DNA of 64,000 bases, from contig NZ_CP108514.1 of the NCBI RefSeq assembly GCF_035989305.1, forward strand, positions 992,001-1,056,000, written 5' to 3'. Made by a program: the position numbers and the translations under genes. A model generated the notes under the pieces. The model ran no database searches. It was given only the letters and a program-made list of their open reading frames with translations, and was not told the DNA's origin. Shown piece by piece: positions 8,260 through 16,612 of the stretch; position 1 is the stretch's first letter; every line of letters starts with the position of its first letter. This DNA comes from Streptomyces sp. NBC_01233. Its GTDB lineage: Bacteria; Actinomycetota; Actinomycetes; Streptomycetales; Streptomycetaceae.

Positions 8260-11076
8260 GTGACACACGTACTGGTCGAACGCGACGACGTGCTCCTGGC
8301 CGCGGCCGCCGCCGCTGACCGGGCGCGCGCCGGGAGAGGCAGCTGGCTGATGCTGGCCGCGCCGCCCGGCCGGGGCCGGAGCGCCGTGCTCGACACCGTC
8401 GTCCGCCGGGCGGGTTCCGACAACGGCATACGGGTGCTGTCGGCGCGCTGCTCGCCCGAGGAGACCGCTTTCCCCTTCGCCCTCGTACGCCAGGTGTTCC
8501 CCGGCGCCGACGGCATTCCCTTCACCGACCCCGCCGCCGAGCAGGAGCAAGTAGTCTTCCACCGGCTCCTGGACCTGCTGACCCGGACCGCGGCGGTCCG
8601 GCCCGTGCTGCTGGCCGTCGACGACCTGCACTGCGCGGACCCGGTGTCACGCCGCTGGATCGGCTACCTGGCGCGCCGGATCGCCGGGCTTCCGATCCTG
8701 CTGCTGGCGACCGAATGCCGTGAGCACTCCGACGTCACCTGGCTGCCCCGGACCACGGGCGTGTGCCACCCGCTTCCCCCGCTCGGGCGGGACGCCGTCA
8801 CACGGCTCGCGCGCGAGCGCGGGCTGGCTCCCGAACAGCGTGCCACGTGCCGGGACGCGACCGCGGGCAACCCCGCACTCGTGCAGGCACTCCTCGCCGA
8901 CCTGGCCGGTTCCGCCCACTCCCCCGACCCAGGAGCCGGGCACACCTCGGACCGGCCGGGCGGTGCCCCTCCCGCCCGCTACCGCGACGCGCTCGCCCGC
9001 TGGATCCGGCACCGCGCCGACGACGAACCCCGCCACATCGCCCTGGCCCTCGCCATCACCGCCCAGTGCTCTCCCGCCACCGGTTCCGCCCTGCTCCAGG
9101 AGGCCTTGGCGCTCTGCCCGGCCCGCCACGCGGCCGCGCCCTGCGCGCCGCTGCTGGCCCGGCTGCTCTCGCACCCGCTCGCCCTCGAAGCCGTACTGGA
9201 CGCGGCCGACCCCACCGAACTGGCCGCCCTGCACACCCGTGCCGCCCGGCTGCTCCACGACCGCGGCGCCCCCGCCGCGGCCGTCGCCGCCCACCTGCTG
9301 CACCTGGAGCGCCCGCGCGCGCAGTGGATGGCACGCTGCCTCGAAGAGGCGGCCGACGACGCCGTGCGGGCGGGCCACAGCGAAGAGGCCGCCGCACTGC
9401 TGCGCCACGCCCTGCGGACGCAGCCGCCGCTGGCCCGGGACCGGCACGCCGACCTCACGCTGCGCCTCGGATCACTGGAGTTCCCGCACAGCGCCGCGGC
9501 AGGCATCCGCAGGCTCCGCGCGGGCCTCGACCTGCACCCCGACCGCCGGGAACGCGCCGCCGCGGCACCCGCTCTCGGTGCGGCCCTCGCAGCCCGCGGG
9601 CGCACGGACAGCGCGCTGCGGGTCCTGCACCGGGCGAGCAGCGGCACCGACGACGACGAGCTGGTGCACGTTCTGCAGACGGTCACCGCCCTCATCTCCT
9701 CGCACGACGCGGTCGCCTGGCGCGATGCCATCGCGGGCCTGCGCACCCTCGCTCCCACGGCCCCGCCCGCCGTCGAACCGCTGGTCTGCGGTCTGATCAC
9801 CGAGTACGAGACCGGTGCCGGGCTCCTCTCCTCGGCCGAGGTCCTCGCCCGGATCCGGCCCCGGCTGGCCGGGGCACCGGTCCATCCGCGACTGCGCACC
9901 GCCTGGCTCGGCAGCGCCGCCACCCTGCTGCAGTGGGCCGACCGGCTGGACGACGCCCGGGCCCTCGCCCAGCAGGGGCTGCCCGTGCCGCCGGTACCTC
10001 CGGACCTGACCGACGCGGGCCTTCAATGCCTGCTCAGCGCCCGGGCGGAAGCCGCACTGTGGGCGGGTGACTTCCGGAGCGTCGTCGCCGAGAACACCCT
10101 CCTGGCACACACCTGCACCGGACGCGGCATCCGCGCACCCCACCTGGTCTCCATGGTGGCGCTCGCCCGGTACGAGCTCGGCCTGCGCGACCAGGCCTGG
10201 CAGCTCCTCTCCACACCCGACGAGACCACCGCGGACAGCTCCTGGGAGTGGAACGAACTGCGCTACGCGCGCGCCCTGCTCCACGGCTTCGAGGGACGGT
10301 GGCAGGCCGCGCTCGACGACCACCTCGCCTGCGGCACCGGCCAGAGCGCCCGCGACTTCGTCAGCCCCGTGGCCACACCGTGGCGTTCCGGCGCAGCCCT
10401 CGCCCTGGTCCGTCTCGGCCGGGCGGGCGAGGCACGGGAGCTGGCCGAGGAGGAACTGGGCCACGCACGCCGCTGGGGCACCCCTCGTACGGTCGGCAGG
10501 GCGCTCCGGGCCCACGCCGCGGCCGTCGGCGGCCGGCAGGGCCTGGAGTCCCTCACCGAGGCGGCCGCCCTGCTGGAGGGAGCACCCGCGCCGGTGGAAC
10601 GCATCGAGACCCTGCTCGACCTCGGCCGGGCGCGCATCGAGGCGAGGCTCGGCCGCAGGGGCCGGGACGATCTGCGCGTCGCCGACTCCGAGGCGGCCCG
10701 GCTGCTGTCCCCCGCGGGTGCCGGAGACGGTCCGGGGGTCGGAAACGGTCCGGGCGACAGGAGCACCGACCCGGCAACCGTGCCGACGGGCCGACTGCTG
10801 CGCGCGACGAGTGCCGCGCTGCGCGGCGCGAACGCCCGCACCACGACACGGGCCCGGACCGGCCCGAGCGCACTGACCGGAGCGGAACGGCGCGTCGTCG
10901 ACCTCGCCGCCGAGGGGCACACGAACGCGCAGATCGGCGAGGCGCTCCACCTGTCCCGACGCACGGTGGAAACCCATCTCACCAGCTCCTACCGGAAGTT
11001 GAAGGTGACCCGCCGCAGCCAGCTTGCGGCCGGCCTGGCCGGAACGGACACCGCCGGGGACGGGCCACGGGACTGA
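8260..11076 (+). CDS. LuxR-family transcriptional regulator, large ATP-binding (LAL) type
   Basis: A 938-residue regulator. The N-terminal AAA/STAND region has a degenerate Walker A, APPGRGRSAV, in which the usual lysine is arginine, at about residues 33-42. A good Walker B, VLLAVDDLHCAD, lies at about 115-126. A long TPR-like middle is rich in Ala, Leu and Arg. The C-terminal LuxR HTH is complete: LTGAERRVVDLAAEGHTNAQ and SRRTVETHLTSSYRKLKV. The start is the GTG at 8260, after a GGGAGGGCGG Shine-Dalgarno. An upstream ATG at 8188 would add a basic tail with no homology. LALs often activate antibiotic or catabolic genes. The target here is unknown, with no obvious cluster adjoining. Confidence 0.88.
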   Translation: MTHVLVERDDVLLAAAAAADRARAGRGSWLMLAAPPGRGRSAVLDTVVRRAGSDNGIRVLSARCSPEETAFPFALVRQVFPGADGIPFTDPAAEQEQVVFHRLLDLLTRTAAVRPVLLAVDDLHCADPVSRRWIGYLARRIAGLPILLLATECREHSDVTWLPRTTGVCHPLPPLGRDAVTRLARERGLAPEQRATCRDATAGNPALVQALLADLAGSAHSPDPGAGHTSDRPGGAPPARYRDALARWIRHRADDEPRHIALALAITAQCSPATGSALLQEALALCPARHAAAPCAPLLARLLSHPLALEAVLDAADPTELAALHTRAARLLHDRGAPAAAVAAHLLHLERPRAQWMARCLEEAADDAVRAGHSEEAAALLRHALRTQPPLARDRHADLTLRLGSLEFPHSAAAGIRRLRAGLDLHPDRRERAAAAPALGAALAARGRTDSALRVLHRASSGTDDDELVHVLQTVTALISSHDAVAWRDAIAGLRTLAPTAPPAVEPLVCGLITEYETGAGLLSSAEVLARIRPRLAGAPVHPRLRTAWLGSAATLLQWADRLDDARALAQQGLPVPPVPPDLTDAGLQCLLSARAEAALWAGDFRSVVAENTLLAHTCTGRGIRAPHLVSMVALARYELGLRDQAWQLLSTPDETTADSSWEWNELRYARALLHGFEGRWQAALDDHLACGTGQSARDFVSPVATPWRSGAALALVRLGRAGEARELAEEELGHARRWGTPRTVGRALRAHAAAVGGRQGLESLTEAAALLEGAPAPVERIETLLDLGRARIEARLGRRGRDDLRVADSEAARLLSPAGAGDGPGVGNGPGDRSTDPATVPTGRLLRATSAALRGANARTTTRARTGPSALTGAERRVVDLAAEGHTNAQIGEALHLSRRTVETHLTSSYRKLKVTRRSQLAAGLAGTDTAGDGPRD

Positions 11077-11110
11077 CCACGAGAACGCGCGGAACACCGT
11101 GTTCGTGGTC
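11075..11110 (+). terminator. Hairpin after the LAL gene
   Basis: GACCACGA at 11075 pairs perfectly with TCGTGGTC ending at 11110, just after the LAL stop. There is no T-run, as is usual for Streptomyces terminators. It overlaps the stop region, and the pairing is only 8 bp plus partial inner pairing. Confidence 0.4.
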
Positions 11111-11245
11111 TTCCACGATGCGCTCGGACTCGGCCGGCGGACAGAGTGGGCACCGCGCCGGACCGGCCCCCGCGGTCCGGCGCCACCTCCATCCGATCGG
11201 CGCCCGCCGCACCCTCGACGGAGCCGTGCACGAAAGGTACCGAGC

Positions 11246-11836
11246 ATGAATTCCACGATGCGCACGTCCGTCCGCTCGGGTCTGGTCGCCCTGATCGCCG
11301 TGGCGGGGATGTCGGCCCCCCAGGCTGTCGCCGAGGCCCGCCCCGCCACCGTTCCCACGGCGCAGACCGCCTCGGACCTGGGGGTCATGCTGGCTCCGAA
11401 CGAGCTGTGGCAGCTGCGCAAGCGGGGCAGCCGCTACGAGATCGCCAATGTCCACAGCGGCATGTGCCTGAAGGTGAAGGGCGGCTCGAACGACAGCGGC
11501 GCTCCGGTGGTCCAGGCCGAATGCGGAACCGCGAGCGAGCAGTTGTGGAAGTCGGAGGTCACCGACGGCGGCACGTTCATTCAGCTGCGCAACGCCAACT
11601 CCGGCAAGTGCCTCGACATCTCGGGGGGCACGGCGCGCAAGGGCGCCAAGATCATCCAGTGGGACTGCAACGGCGGCCTGAACCAGAAGTGGTGGGACAC
11701 GGACAACATCGACGGCAACCCCGGCTGGTGGATCAGCGGAACCACCCCGAGCGGTGCCCCCACCTGGATGTGCCTGGACATGCCCGGCGCCAGCACGTCC
11801 TCCGGCACGCAGGCCGCCCTGTGGGAGTGCGTCTAG
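11246..11836 (+). CDS. Secreted ricin-type beta-trefoil lectin domain protein, probably shortened at its C-terminus
   Basis: A 196-residue exported carbohydrate-binding protein. A signal peptide occupies residues 1 to about 30. The beta-trefoil repeats show the family pattern CLKVKGGS..VVQAECGTASEQLW, then CLDISGGT..IIQWDCNGGLNQKWW, then MCLDMPGAS..QAALWECV and stop. The third repeat ends just before the place where the NQxW-like signature should come, so the trefoil lacks its last strands. The stop TAG at 11834-11836 is part of the CTAG tetramer where the IS1182 element begins. The end of the gene may therefore have been shaped by that insertion or by a deletion beside it. There is no catalytic module. 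It probably binds sugars outside the cell. Confidence 0.82.
   Translation: MNSTMRTSVRSGLVALIAVAGMSAPQAVAEARPATVPTAQTASDLGVMLAPNELWQLRKRGSRYEIANVHSGMCLKVKGGSNDSGAPVVQAECGTASEQLWKSEVTDGGTFIQLRNANSGKCLDISGGTARKGAKIIQWDCNGGLNQKWWDTDNIDGNPGWWISGTTPSGAPTWMCLDMPGASTSSGTQAALWECV
11833..11836. repeat. CTAG target copy, left end of IS1182-family element
   Basis: This 4-base direct repeat is matched at 13540-13543. It contains the TAG stop codon of the lectin gene. The palindromic target cannot be told apart from a terminal tetramer by sequence alone. Confidence 0.7.
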
Positions 11837-13539
11837 AACGCTCCTGAAAATCTTGTCTGAGGGGCCGTCCGGTGTTGGGCTGGGTGGCTCCTCGCGTTAT
11901 GCGGTGGCCGGGGTGATCGTCCAGGTGCCGCCTGTGCGGGTGAGTCCGAGGTTGATCAGGCGGCGGAGGTTGAGGGCGGCGGCGCGGTTGTGGAGCCAGG
12001 TGTTGTTCTTGATGACGCCTCGGTAGGGGACGCGGCGGTTGCCTTTGGCGACGAGCCAGGCGATGGCACGCTCGACCGGTGGTCGCCATCGGCGGTACTC
12101 GGCCTGCCAGTGGGGGTCGGTGGCGGCCTGGTCGCGGGCGGCTTTGAGCAGGTCGTACTGGGCGTGGACGCTGAAGACACGGCCGGTCTTGGAGCGGGTG
12201 CAGCGGTCCTTGAGCGGGCAGGTGGCGCACAGTTTCTTGAACTGGGCCTGGCGTGCGCCGTTGGCCAGTGGCCGGCCGAGCCGTGCGGTGTGTCCGGCGG
12301 GGCAGGTGACGTGTCCCTGTTCGGTGTCGACGGTGAACTCATCGGCGGTGAACCCGCCGGGGACCGCCGGTTTGAGCGGTGGGGGCTTCAGGACCAGGTC
12401 GTGGCCCAGGTCCTGGAGGTGTTCGCGCAGGTCGCCGGTGCCGTAGGCGGCATCGCCCAGGGCGGTGACCGGCGCGTCCTCGTCGGCGAGGAGGTCGCGG
12501 GCGACGGCTGCCTCGTGGTTGCCGGCCCCGCTGCCGGCGGTCAGCGCGACCTCGGTGAACACTCCCGCCTCGGGCTCGAAGGCCACGTGGGCGCGGAATC
12601 CTTCCTGGTGGCGGGTCCGGTTCTTGTGGATGTGACGGGCTTCGGGGTCGACCGTGGACACGGTGCGGTCGCGGACGGTGCCCCGGGCGATGCGCCAGCG
12701 CCCGTCGCGGCCGTCGGAGTCGTCGGCGGGCTCCACGTCCTGGCCCGCGACCAGGGCCAGCAGCCCGACGGCGTTCGCCGCGGCTTCCCCGAGTTCCTGC
12801 TCGGGCAGGCGGCCCAGCAGGTTCAGTGCGTCGGTGACCAGGGCGTCGACCAGGCGGGTGCGGGCCTGCTCGTCGTTCCACGCGATCTTCGGCTTGCCGG
12901 GGTCGGTGTAGTCGTGGGCGGTGCACCAGGTCGCGGCGGTCCGCTCGGCGTGGGGGACCTCGCGGATGACCCTGCGGATCGCGGCGATGAGCTGGGTGAC
13001 GGTGTCCTGGGTGGCGACCGCGTCATCCAACACGGTGGAGTCCAGGGCACGGCGCTGCTTGCCTTTGAGGACGCCGGTGGCCGCGATGACCTCTCTGACC
13101 TTGTGGAACAGCCGGTTCGGGTCACTGGAGCGCTGCAGGCGGCGGCGGAAGTAGGTCAGAAGGGACGGATCGAACGCAGTGTCGTGCAAGCCGAGCCCGC
13201 AGGCGGCCTTCCACCGCAGGTCACAGCGCAGTTCCTGAACGACCTCGAAGTCGGAGAGCCCGTGCAGGCTCTGCAGCACCACCGTCACGGCCAGGACCTG
13301 CGGCGGCAGCGACGGCCGCCCGTTCGTGGACGGGTACATGTCCGCGAACATCGACCCGGGGAACAGCACCCCGCGGTGCTCGGCCAGGAACGCGAACACA
13401 CCCCCGGCCGGGATCAACTCCCGGCAGGTCTCCCACACGTCCTCGCCGACGCTCTCGCCATCCCATTCCCCCTGCATACACAGCAGTCTGGCCCCGCGTC
13501 AGCACACGCGAGGCCAGAACCCAGATTTTCAGTGATCTT
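11837..13539. mobile_element. IS1182-family insertion sequence
   Basis: A 1703-bp element. The terminal inverted repeats are imperfect over 17 bp: the left end reads AA, five variable bases, then CTGAAAATCT at 11844-11853, and the right end carries AGATTTTCAG at 13523-13532 followed by five bases and TT. It is flanked by CTAG on both sides. It holds one full-length leftward transposase with an intact frame, so it looks recently active. Its right CTAG is also the left CTAG of the next element. Confidence 0.85.
11897..13477 (-). CDS. IS1182-family transposase
   Basis: A 526-residue DDE transposase. The N-terminal DUF772-like region has NGRPSLPPQVLAVTVVLQ and GLSDFEVVQELRCDLRWK. The catalytic acids fit D in RALDSTVLDDAV, D in TALGDAAYGTGD and E in RPPVERAIAWLV. 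The C-terminal part carries a cysteine-rich segment, CATCPLKDRC, and then the late region VIKNNTWLHNRAAALNLRRL usual for this family. There are no internal stops or frame changes. The start is the ATG at 13477 (MQGEWDGES), 62 bases inside the right terminus. It would cut and paste its own ends. Confidence 0.93.
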   Translation of the reverse strand: MQGEWDGESVGEDVWETCRELIPAGGVFAFLAEHRGVLFPGSMFADMYPSTNGRPSLPPQVLAVTVVLQSLHGLSDFEVVQELRCDLRWKAACGLGLHDTAFDPSLLTYFRRRLQRSSDPNRLFHKVREVIAATGVLKGKQRRALDSTVLDDAVATQDTVTQLIAAIRRVIREVPHAERTAATWCTAHDYTDPGKPKIAWNDEQARTRLVDALVTDALNLLGRLPEQELGEAAANAVGLLALVAGQDVEPADDSDGRDGRWRIARGTVRDRTVSTVDPEARHIHKNRTRHQEGFRAHVAFEPEAGVFTEVALTAGSGAGNHEAAVARDLLADEDAPVTALGDAAYGTGDLREHLQDLGHDLVLKPPPLKPAVPGGFTADEFTVDTEQGHVTCPAGHTARLGRPLANGARQAQFKKLCATCPLKDRCTRSKTGRVFSVHAQYDLLKAARDQAATDPHWQAEYRRWRPPVERAIAWLVAKGNRRVPYRGVIKNNTWLHNRAAALNLRRLINLGLTRTGGTWTITPATA

Positions 13540-13543
13540 CTAG
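13540..13543. repeat. CTAG shared by two adjacent insertion sequences
   Basis: This CTAG is at once the right flank of the IS1182-family element and the left flank of the IS1634-family element. Further copies lie at 11833-11836 and 15318-15321. One element apparently inserted into a target copy made by the other. Confidence 0.7.
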
Positions 13544-15317
13544 CTCTGTACTTCGCGGGTAGTTCGTTCAGGTCTCTGGCCAGCGGGGATGTGTGGGTTC
13601 CAGGCCGAGGAGGTCGAGGAGGTGGAGCTGGATGCCCCGGGTGATGGCGATGACGGGTGGGTCGGTGGCGCTGCCGACCCGTAGCCGCAGGTCGGACAGG
13701 TGGTAGAGGATCATCCGGCCGGTGGGCCGCACCCTCTGGTTGCCGGGGTAGAGCCCCTGCATCTTCTGGTCGCCGCCGAGGGCTCGGCGGACCTGGCGTT
13801 CGATCAGGCAGAACAGCAGCAGGGCCAGGCAGATCACTGTGATCAGTGCGGCGACGCGTTTGTTGTCCTGCACGAAGACAGGGGTGACGGCCAGGGGGCC
13901 CTTGAAGTCGCTGTATCGGCGCTCGACGGTGCCCTGGCCTTTGTGGCGGCGTAGTACTTCGCCGGGATCGGCCTGTTCGGGGGTGAGGGTGGCCAGCAGC
14001 GCGTACCAGCCGTCGACGGCGGCTTCGGCCTGGAGCACGTCCTGATCGAAGTGCCAGGACAGGGCGGGCCGTCCGGTTTCGTCGGTGGTGATCTCGGTGT
14101 GCAGGCAGCCGGAGACCCGGCGGGTGCGGGTGATCACGCCGAGGCGTGCGGCGATCTTCTCTGCGGTGCTGTAGTAGCGGCCGCCGGCAGAGTGCTGGAG
14201 CTTGTCGAGGTCTTCGCGGGCCTTGGCCAGGCGTTTCTCGCGGGCCCGCTGCTGGCCTTTGGCGTTGCCGGTGGAGTGCACCAGGATCCGGCGTACCTGG
14301 AGCGGGGGATCGCTCTTGCGGGGCCCGGTCACAAGGTGGATGTCTTCCAGGACCCGGTAGGTCTCACGCGCTGCGGCGGGGGTGTTCTCGTCGCGGGCGG
14401 GGGTGTAGTCCACGACGGTGGCCGTCTCGAGGTCGAGGGCGGCGTAGACGGCGTCGTCGACCCTGGAAGCGGGGGCCGGGGCGATGAAATCGGTCCCGGC
14501 CCCGATCAGGGCGGTGACGTTGCCGTATGAGATCAGCTTGGAGTCGGCGATCAGCAGGAACTTCTTCGGTCCGGCCATCGCGCGCAGAGCGTTCATGGTG
14601 CCGGTGATCTGGGAGATCTCCGCGGCTCCGCCGTCGATGACGCGGGACAGCAGGGGGATACCGCCGTCGCCGGTCACCGCCAGGCCGGTCTGGATCTGCT
14701 TGAGGTCGTAGCGGCGGTCCTTGGGATGGCCGTGTCTGATGCGGGGATACTCCTCGTCCTGGTCATCGGCCGGGTAGGCGCCGTAGAGCGACATGGATGT
14801 CATGTCCCAGTGGAACGTGGACACATCGATGCCGAACTCGCCGATCGCCTGGGCCCCGATGCTGTCGGTGAGCTCTCTCAGCCGCGGGGCGATGGCGTCC
14901 AGGGCCCGGCCCAGACGGTCGTCGTTGAGCAGTTCCGCCTCAATTCCGAATACTTCTTCCACCGCCCACTCCCGGGCCCAGCGGTCCACCCGCCACAGGG
15001 GTGCGGGTGCGGTCAGCCGGTTGGCCACCAGCACCTCGATGACCTGGCCGTGCGTCACATGGGCGATGTCGCGGCCCGGGCACAGCCGGTCGACGGTCCC
15101 GGCCACATCAAGCCGGCGCAGAAACTCGGCAGCGACAGGCAGAGCGCCCAGACGCTTCTCCACCACGGAGGTGACCACACATTCCATGCGCGGGCGCACC
15201 GTCCGCAGCCGTGGGGACCGGGAAGACTTCGTCACACCCGGATCAACACAGCCACCCCCGGACCGGACACGGCCAGACACCAACTCCACCTGACTCAGCC
15301 ACCCGCGAAGTACGGAT
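13544..15317. mobile_element. IS1634-family insertion sequence
   Basis: A 1774-bp element. The 17-bp terminal repeats CTCTGTACTTCGCGGGT (13544-13560) and, reversed, ATCCGTACTTCGCGGGT (15301-15317) differ at two positions. CTAG lies on both sides. One intact leftward transposase fills it. The right end stops 23 bases before the MFS gene start, replacing whatever promoter that gene had. Confidence 0.85.
13568..15235 (-). CDS. IS1634-family transposase
   Basis: A 555-residue DDE transposase. The N-terminal DUF4277-like part is VVEKRLGALPVAAEFLRRLD..HVTHGQVIEVLVANRL. The catalytic acids are D in FGIDVSTFHWDMTSM, D in FLLIADSKLIS and E in GQGTVERRYSDFKGPLAV. A late hydrophobic helix, ALITVICLALLLFCLIERQVR, is typical of the family. 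The GTG at 15235 (VTKSSRSPRLRTV) is preferred. An ATG at 15187 (MECVVTSVVEK) would also give an intact core. The frame remains open upstream of the GTG, but that sequence lies across the terminus. No disabling change is seen. Confidence 0.9.
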   Translation of the reverse strand: MTKSSRSPRLRTVRPRMECVVTSVVEKRLGALPVAAEFLRRLDVAGTVDRLCPGRDIAHVTHGQVIEVLVANRLTAPAPLWRVDRWAREWAVEEVFGIEAELLNDDRLGRALDAIAPRLRELTDSIGAQAIGEFGIDVSTFHWDMTSMSLYGAYPADDQDEEYPRIRHGHPKDRRYDLKQIQTGLAVTGDGGIPLLSRVIDGGAAEISQITGTMNALRAMAGPKKFLLIADSKLISYGNVTALIGAGTDFIAPAPASRVDDAVYAALDLETATVVDYTPARDENTPAAARETYRVLEDIHLVTGPRKSDPPLQVRRILVHSTGNAKGQQRAREKRLAKAREDLDKLQHSAGGRYYSTAEKIAARLGVITRTRRVSGCLHTEITTDETGRPALSWHFDQDVLQAEAAVDGWYALLATLTPEQADPGEVLRRHKGQGTVERRYSDFKGPLAVTPVFVQDNKRVAALITVICLALLLFCLIERQVRRALGGDQKMQGLYPGNQRVRPTGRMILYHLSDLRLRVGSATDPPVIAITRGIQLHLLDLLGLEPTHPRWPET

Positions 15318-15321
15318 CTAG
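15318..15321. repeat. CTAG target copy, right end of IS1634-family element
   Basis: This tetramer completes the set of three CTAGs bracketing the two elements (11833, 13540, 15318). Removing both elements would join the lectin TAG directly to CCGCTCC and the GAGGAGG ribosome site of the MFS gene, a 15-base gap. Confidence 0.65.
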
Positions 15322-15340
15322 CCGCTCCGAGGAGGCATCC

Positions 15341-16603
15341 GTGTACCTGTCGACCAGCCGGGCCGCGGACATCGCCGGGGACACCCCGGCTCCGAAGGGC
15401 CCCCTGCGGGCCGTTCCCGGCACGGTGTTCGCGCTCGGACTGGTCAGCCTGGTCACGGACGTCTCCGCGGAGATGGTCACCGCGGTCCTGCCGCTGTACC
15501 TGATGGCCGGACTCGGCATGTCCCCGCTCGCGTTCGGCGCCCTGGACGGGCTTCACCAGGGCGCCACCGCGCTGCTGCGCCTCGCGGGCGGCCGGATCGC
15601 CGACCGCACCCACCGCCGCAAGCTCGTCGCGGGCACCGGCTACGCGCTCTCCGCCGTGTGCAAGGCCGCCCTGCTCGCCGTCACCACCCCCTGGTCGGTC
15701 GCCGCGGTGCTGGCCGCCGACCGGACCGGCAAGGGCCTGCGCACCGCCCCGCGCGACGCGCTGATCTCGCTGTCCGTGCCGCCGGAGGAGCAGGGCCGCG
15801 CCTTCGGGGTGCACCGCGCGCTGGACACGGCGGGGGCGCTGCTGGGGCCGCTGGCCGCGTTCGGGGTGCTGTGGGTGGCGGTGGACGGGTACGAGGCCGT
15901 GTTCACCGTGAGCTGCTGCGTCGCCGTGCTGGGGGTGGTGCTGCTCGCGCTCTTCGTACGGGAGGCCCCCGCACCCGCCCCTGCTCCCGCCCCGGCCGCG
16001 CCCCGGGCCGCGCTGCCCCCCGTACGCACCCTGCTACGGCTCTCCGGCCTGCGGCGGCTGTGCCTGACGGCCGCCGTGCTCGGCCTGTTCACCGTCGGCG
16101 ACGCCTTCCTCTACTTGTTGCTCCAGCGCCGGCTCGACCTGTCCGCCGCGTACTTTCCGCTGCTGCCGGTGGGCACGGCGGCCGTGTTCCTGCTGGCCGC
16201 GCTGCCCGTGGGCCGGCTCGCCGACCGGCTGGGGCGCCGCCGGGTCTTCCTCGGCGGGCACGTGCTGCTGCTCGGCGCCTGCCTGGTGCTCCTGGCCCCG
16301 CTACCCGCCGGGGCGCCGCTGGCCGCGGGCGTACTCGCCCTGCTCGGCCTGTTCTACGCGGCCACCGACGGGGTGCTGATGGCCGCCGCCGGGCCGCTGC
16401 TCCCGGCCGAGCTGCGCACCACCGGGCTCGCGGCGCTCCAAACCGCGCAGGCGCTGGCCCGGTTCGCGGGTTCCCTGCTCTTCGGGGCGGCCTGGACCCT
16501 GTGGGGGCCGGGTCAGGCGCTGGGCCTGGCGGCGGGCGGGCTGCTGCTGTCCCTGGCGGCGGTCGCCGTGTCCGGCGGGCCGCGGGCGGGGCGGTCGTCG
16601 TAG
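15341..16603 (+). CDS. Major facilitator superfamily transporter
   Basis: A 420-residue membrane protein with about twelve hydrophobic helices. The MFS motif between helices 2 and 3 is GGRIADRTHRRKLVAG, and its echo in the second half is VGRLADRLGRRRVFLGG. An Ala-Pro-rich cytoplasmic loop (EAPAPAPAPAPAAPRAAL) separates the halves. The GTG at 15341 follows a GAGGAGG site by about 6 bases. The substrate is unknown; a drug or small-metabolite proton antiporter would fit. It is followed 10 bases later by an SDR gene, so the two form an operon. The IS1634-family element sits directly upstream, so transcription must start in or read through that element. Confidence 0.88.
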   Translation: MYLSTSRAADIAGDTPAPKGPLRAVPGTVFALGLVSLVTDVSAEMVTAVLPLYLMAGLGMSPLAFGALDGLHQGATALLRLAGGRIADRTHRRKLVAGTGYALSAVCKAALLAVTTPWSVAAVLAADRTGKGLRTAPRDALISLSVPPEEQGRAFGVHRALDTAGALLGPLAAFGVLWVAVDGYEAVFTVSCCVAVLGVVLLALFVREAPAPAPAPAPAAPRAALPPVRTLLRLSGLRRLCLTAAVLGLFTVGDAFLYLLLQRRLDLSAAYFPLLPVGTAAVFLLAALPVGRLADRLGRRRVFLGGHVLLLGACLVLLAPLPAGAPLAAGVLALLGLFYAATDGVLMAAAGPLLPAELRTTGLAALQTAQALARFAGSLLFGAAWTLWGPGQALGLAAGGLLLSLAAVAVSGGPRAGRSS

Positions 16604-16612
16604 GGTCGGGTC

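Noticed and set aside
5844..8318. Very long open frame opposite real genes
   Set aside because: It lies on the plus strand through the GNAT, ATP-grasp, secreted-protein and sirtuin genes, with Arg/Gly/Pro-rich translation. Long antisense frames are expected at this GC level.
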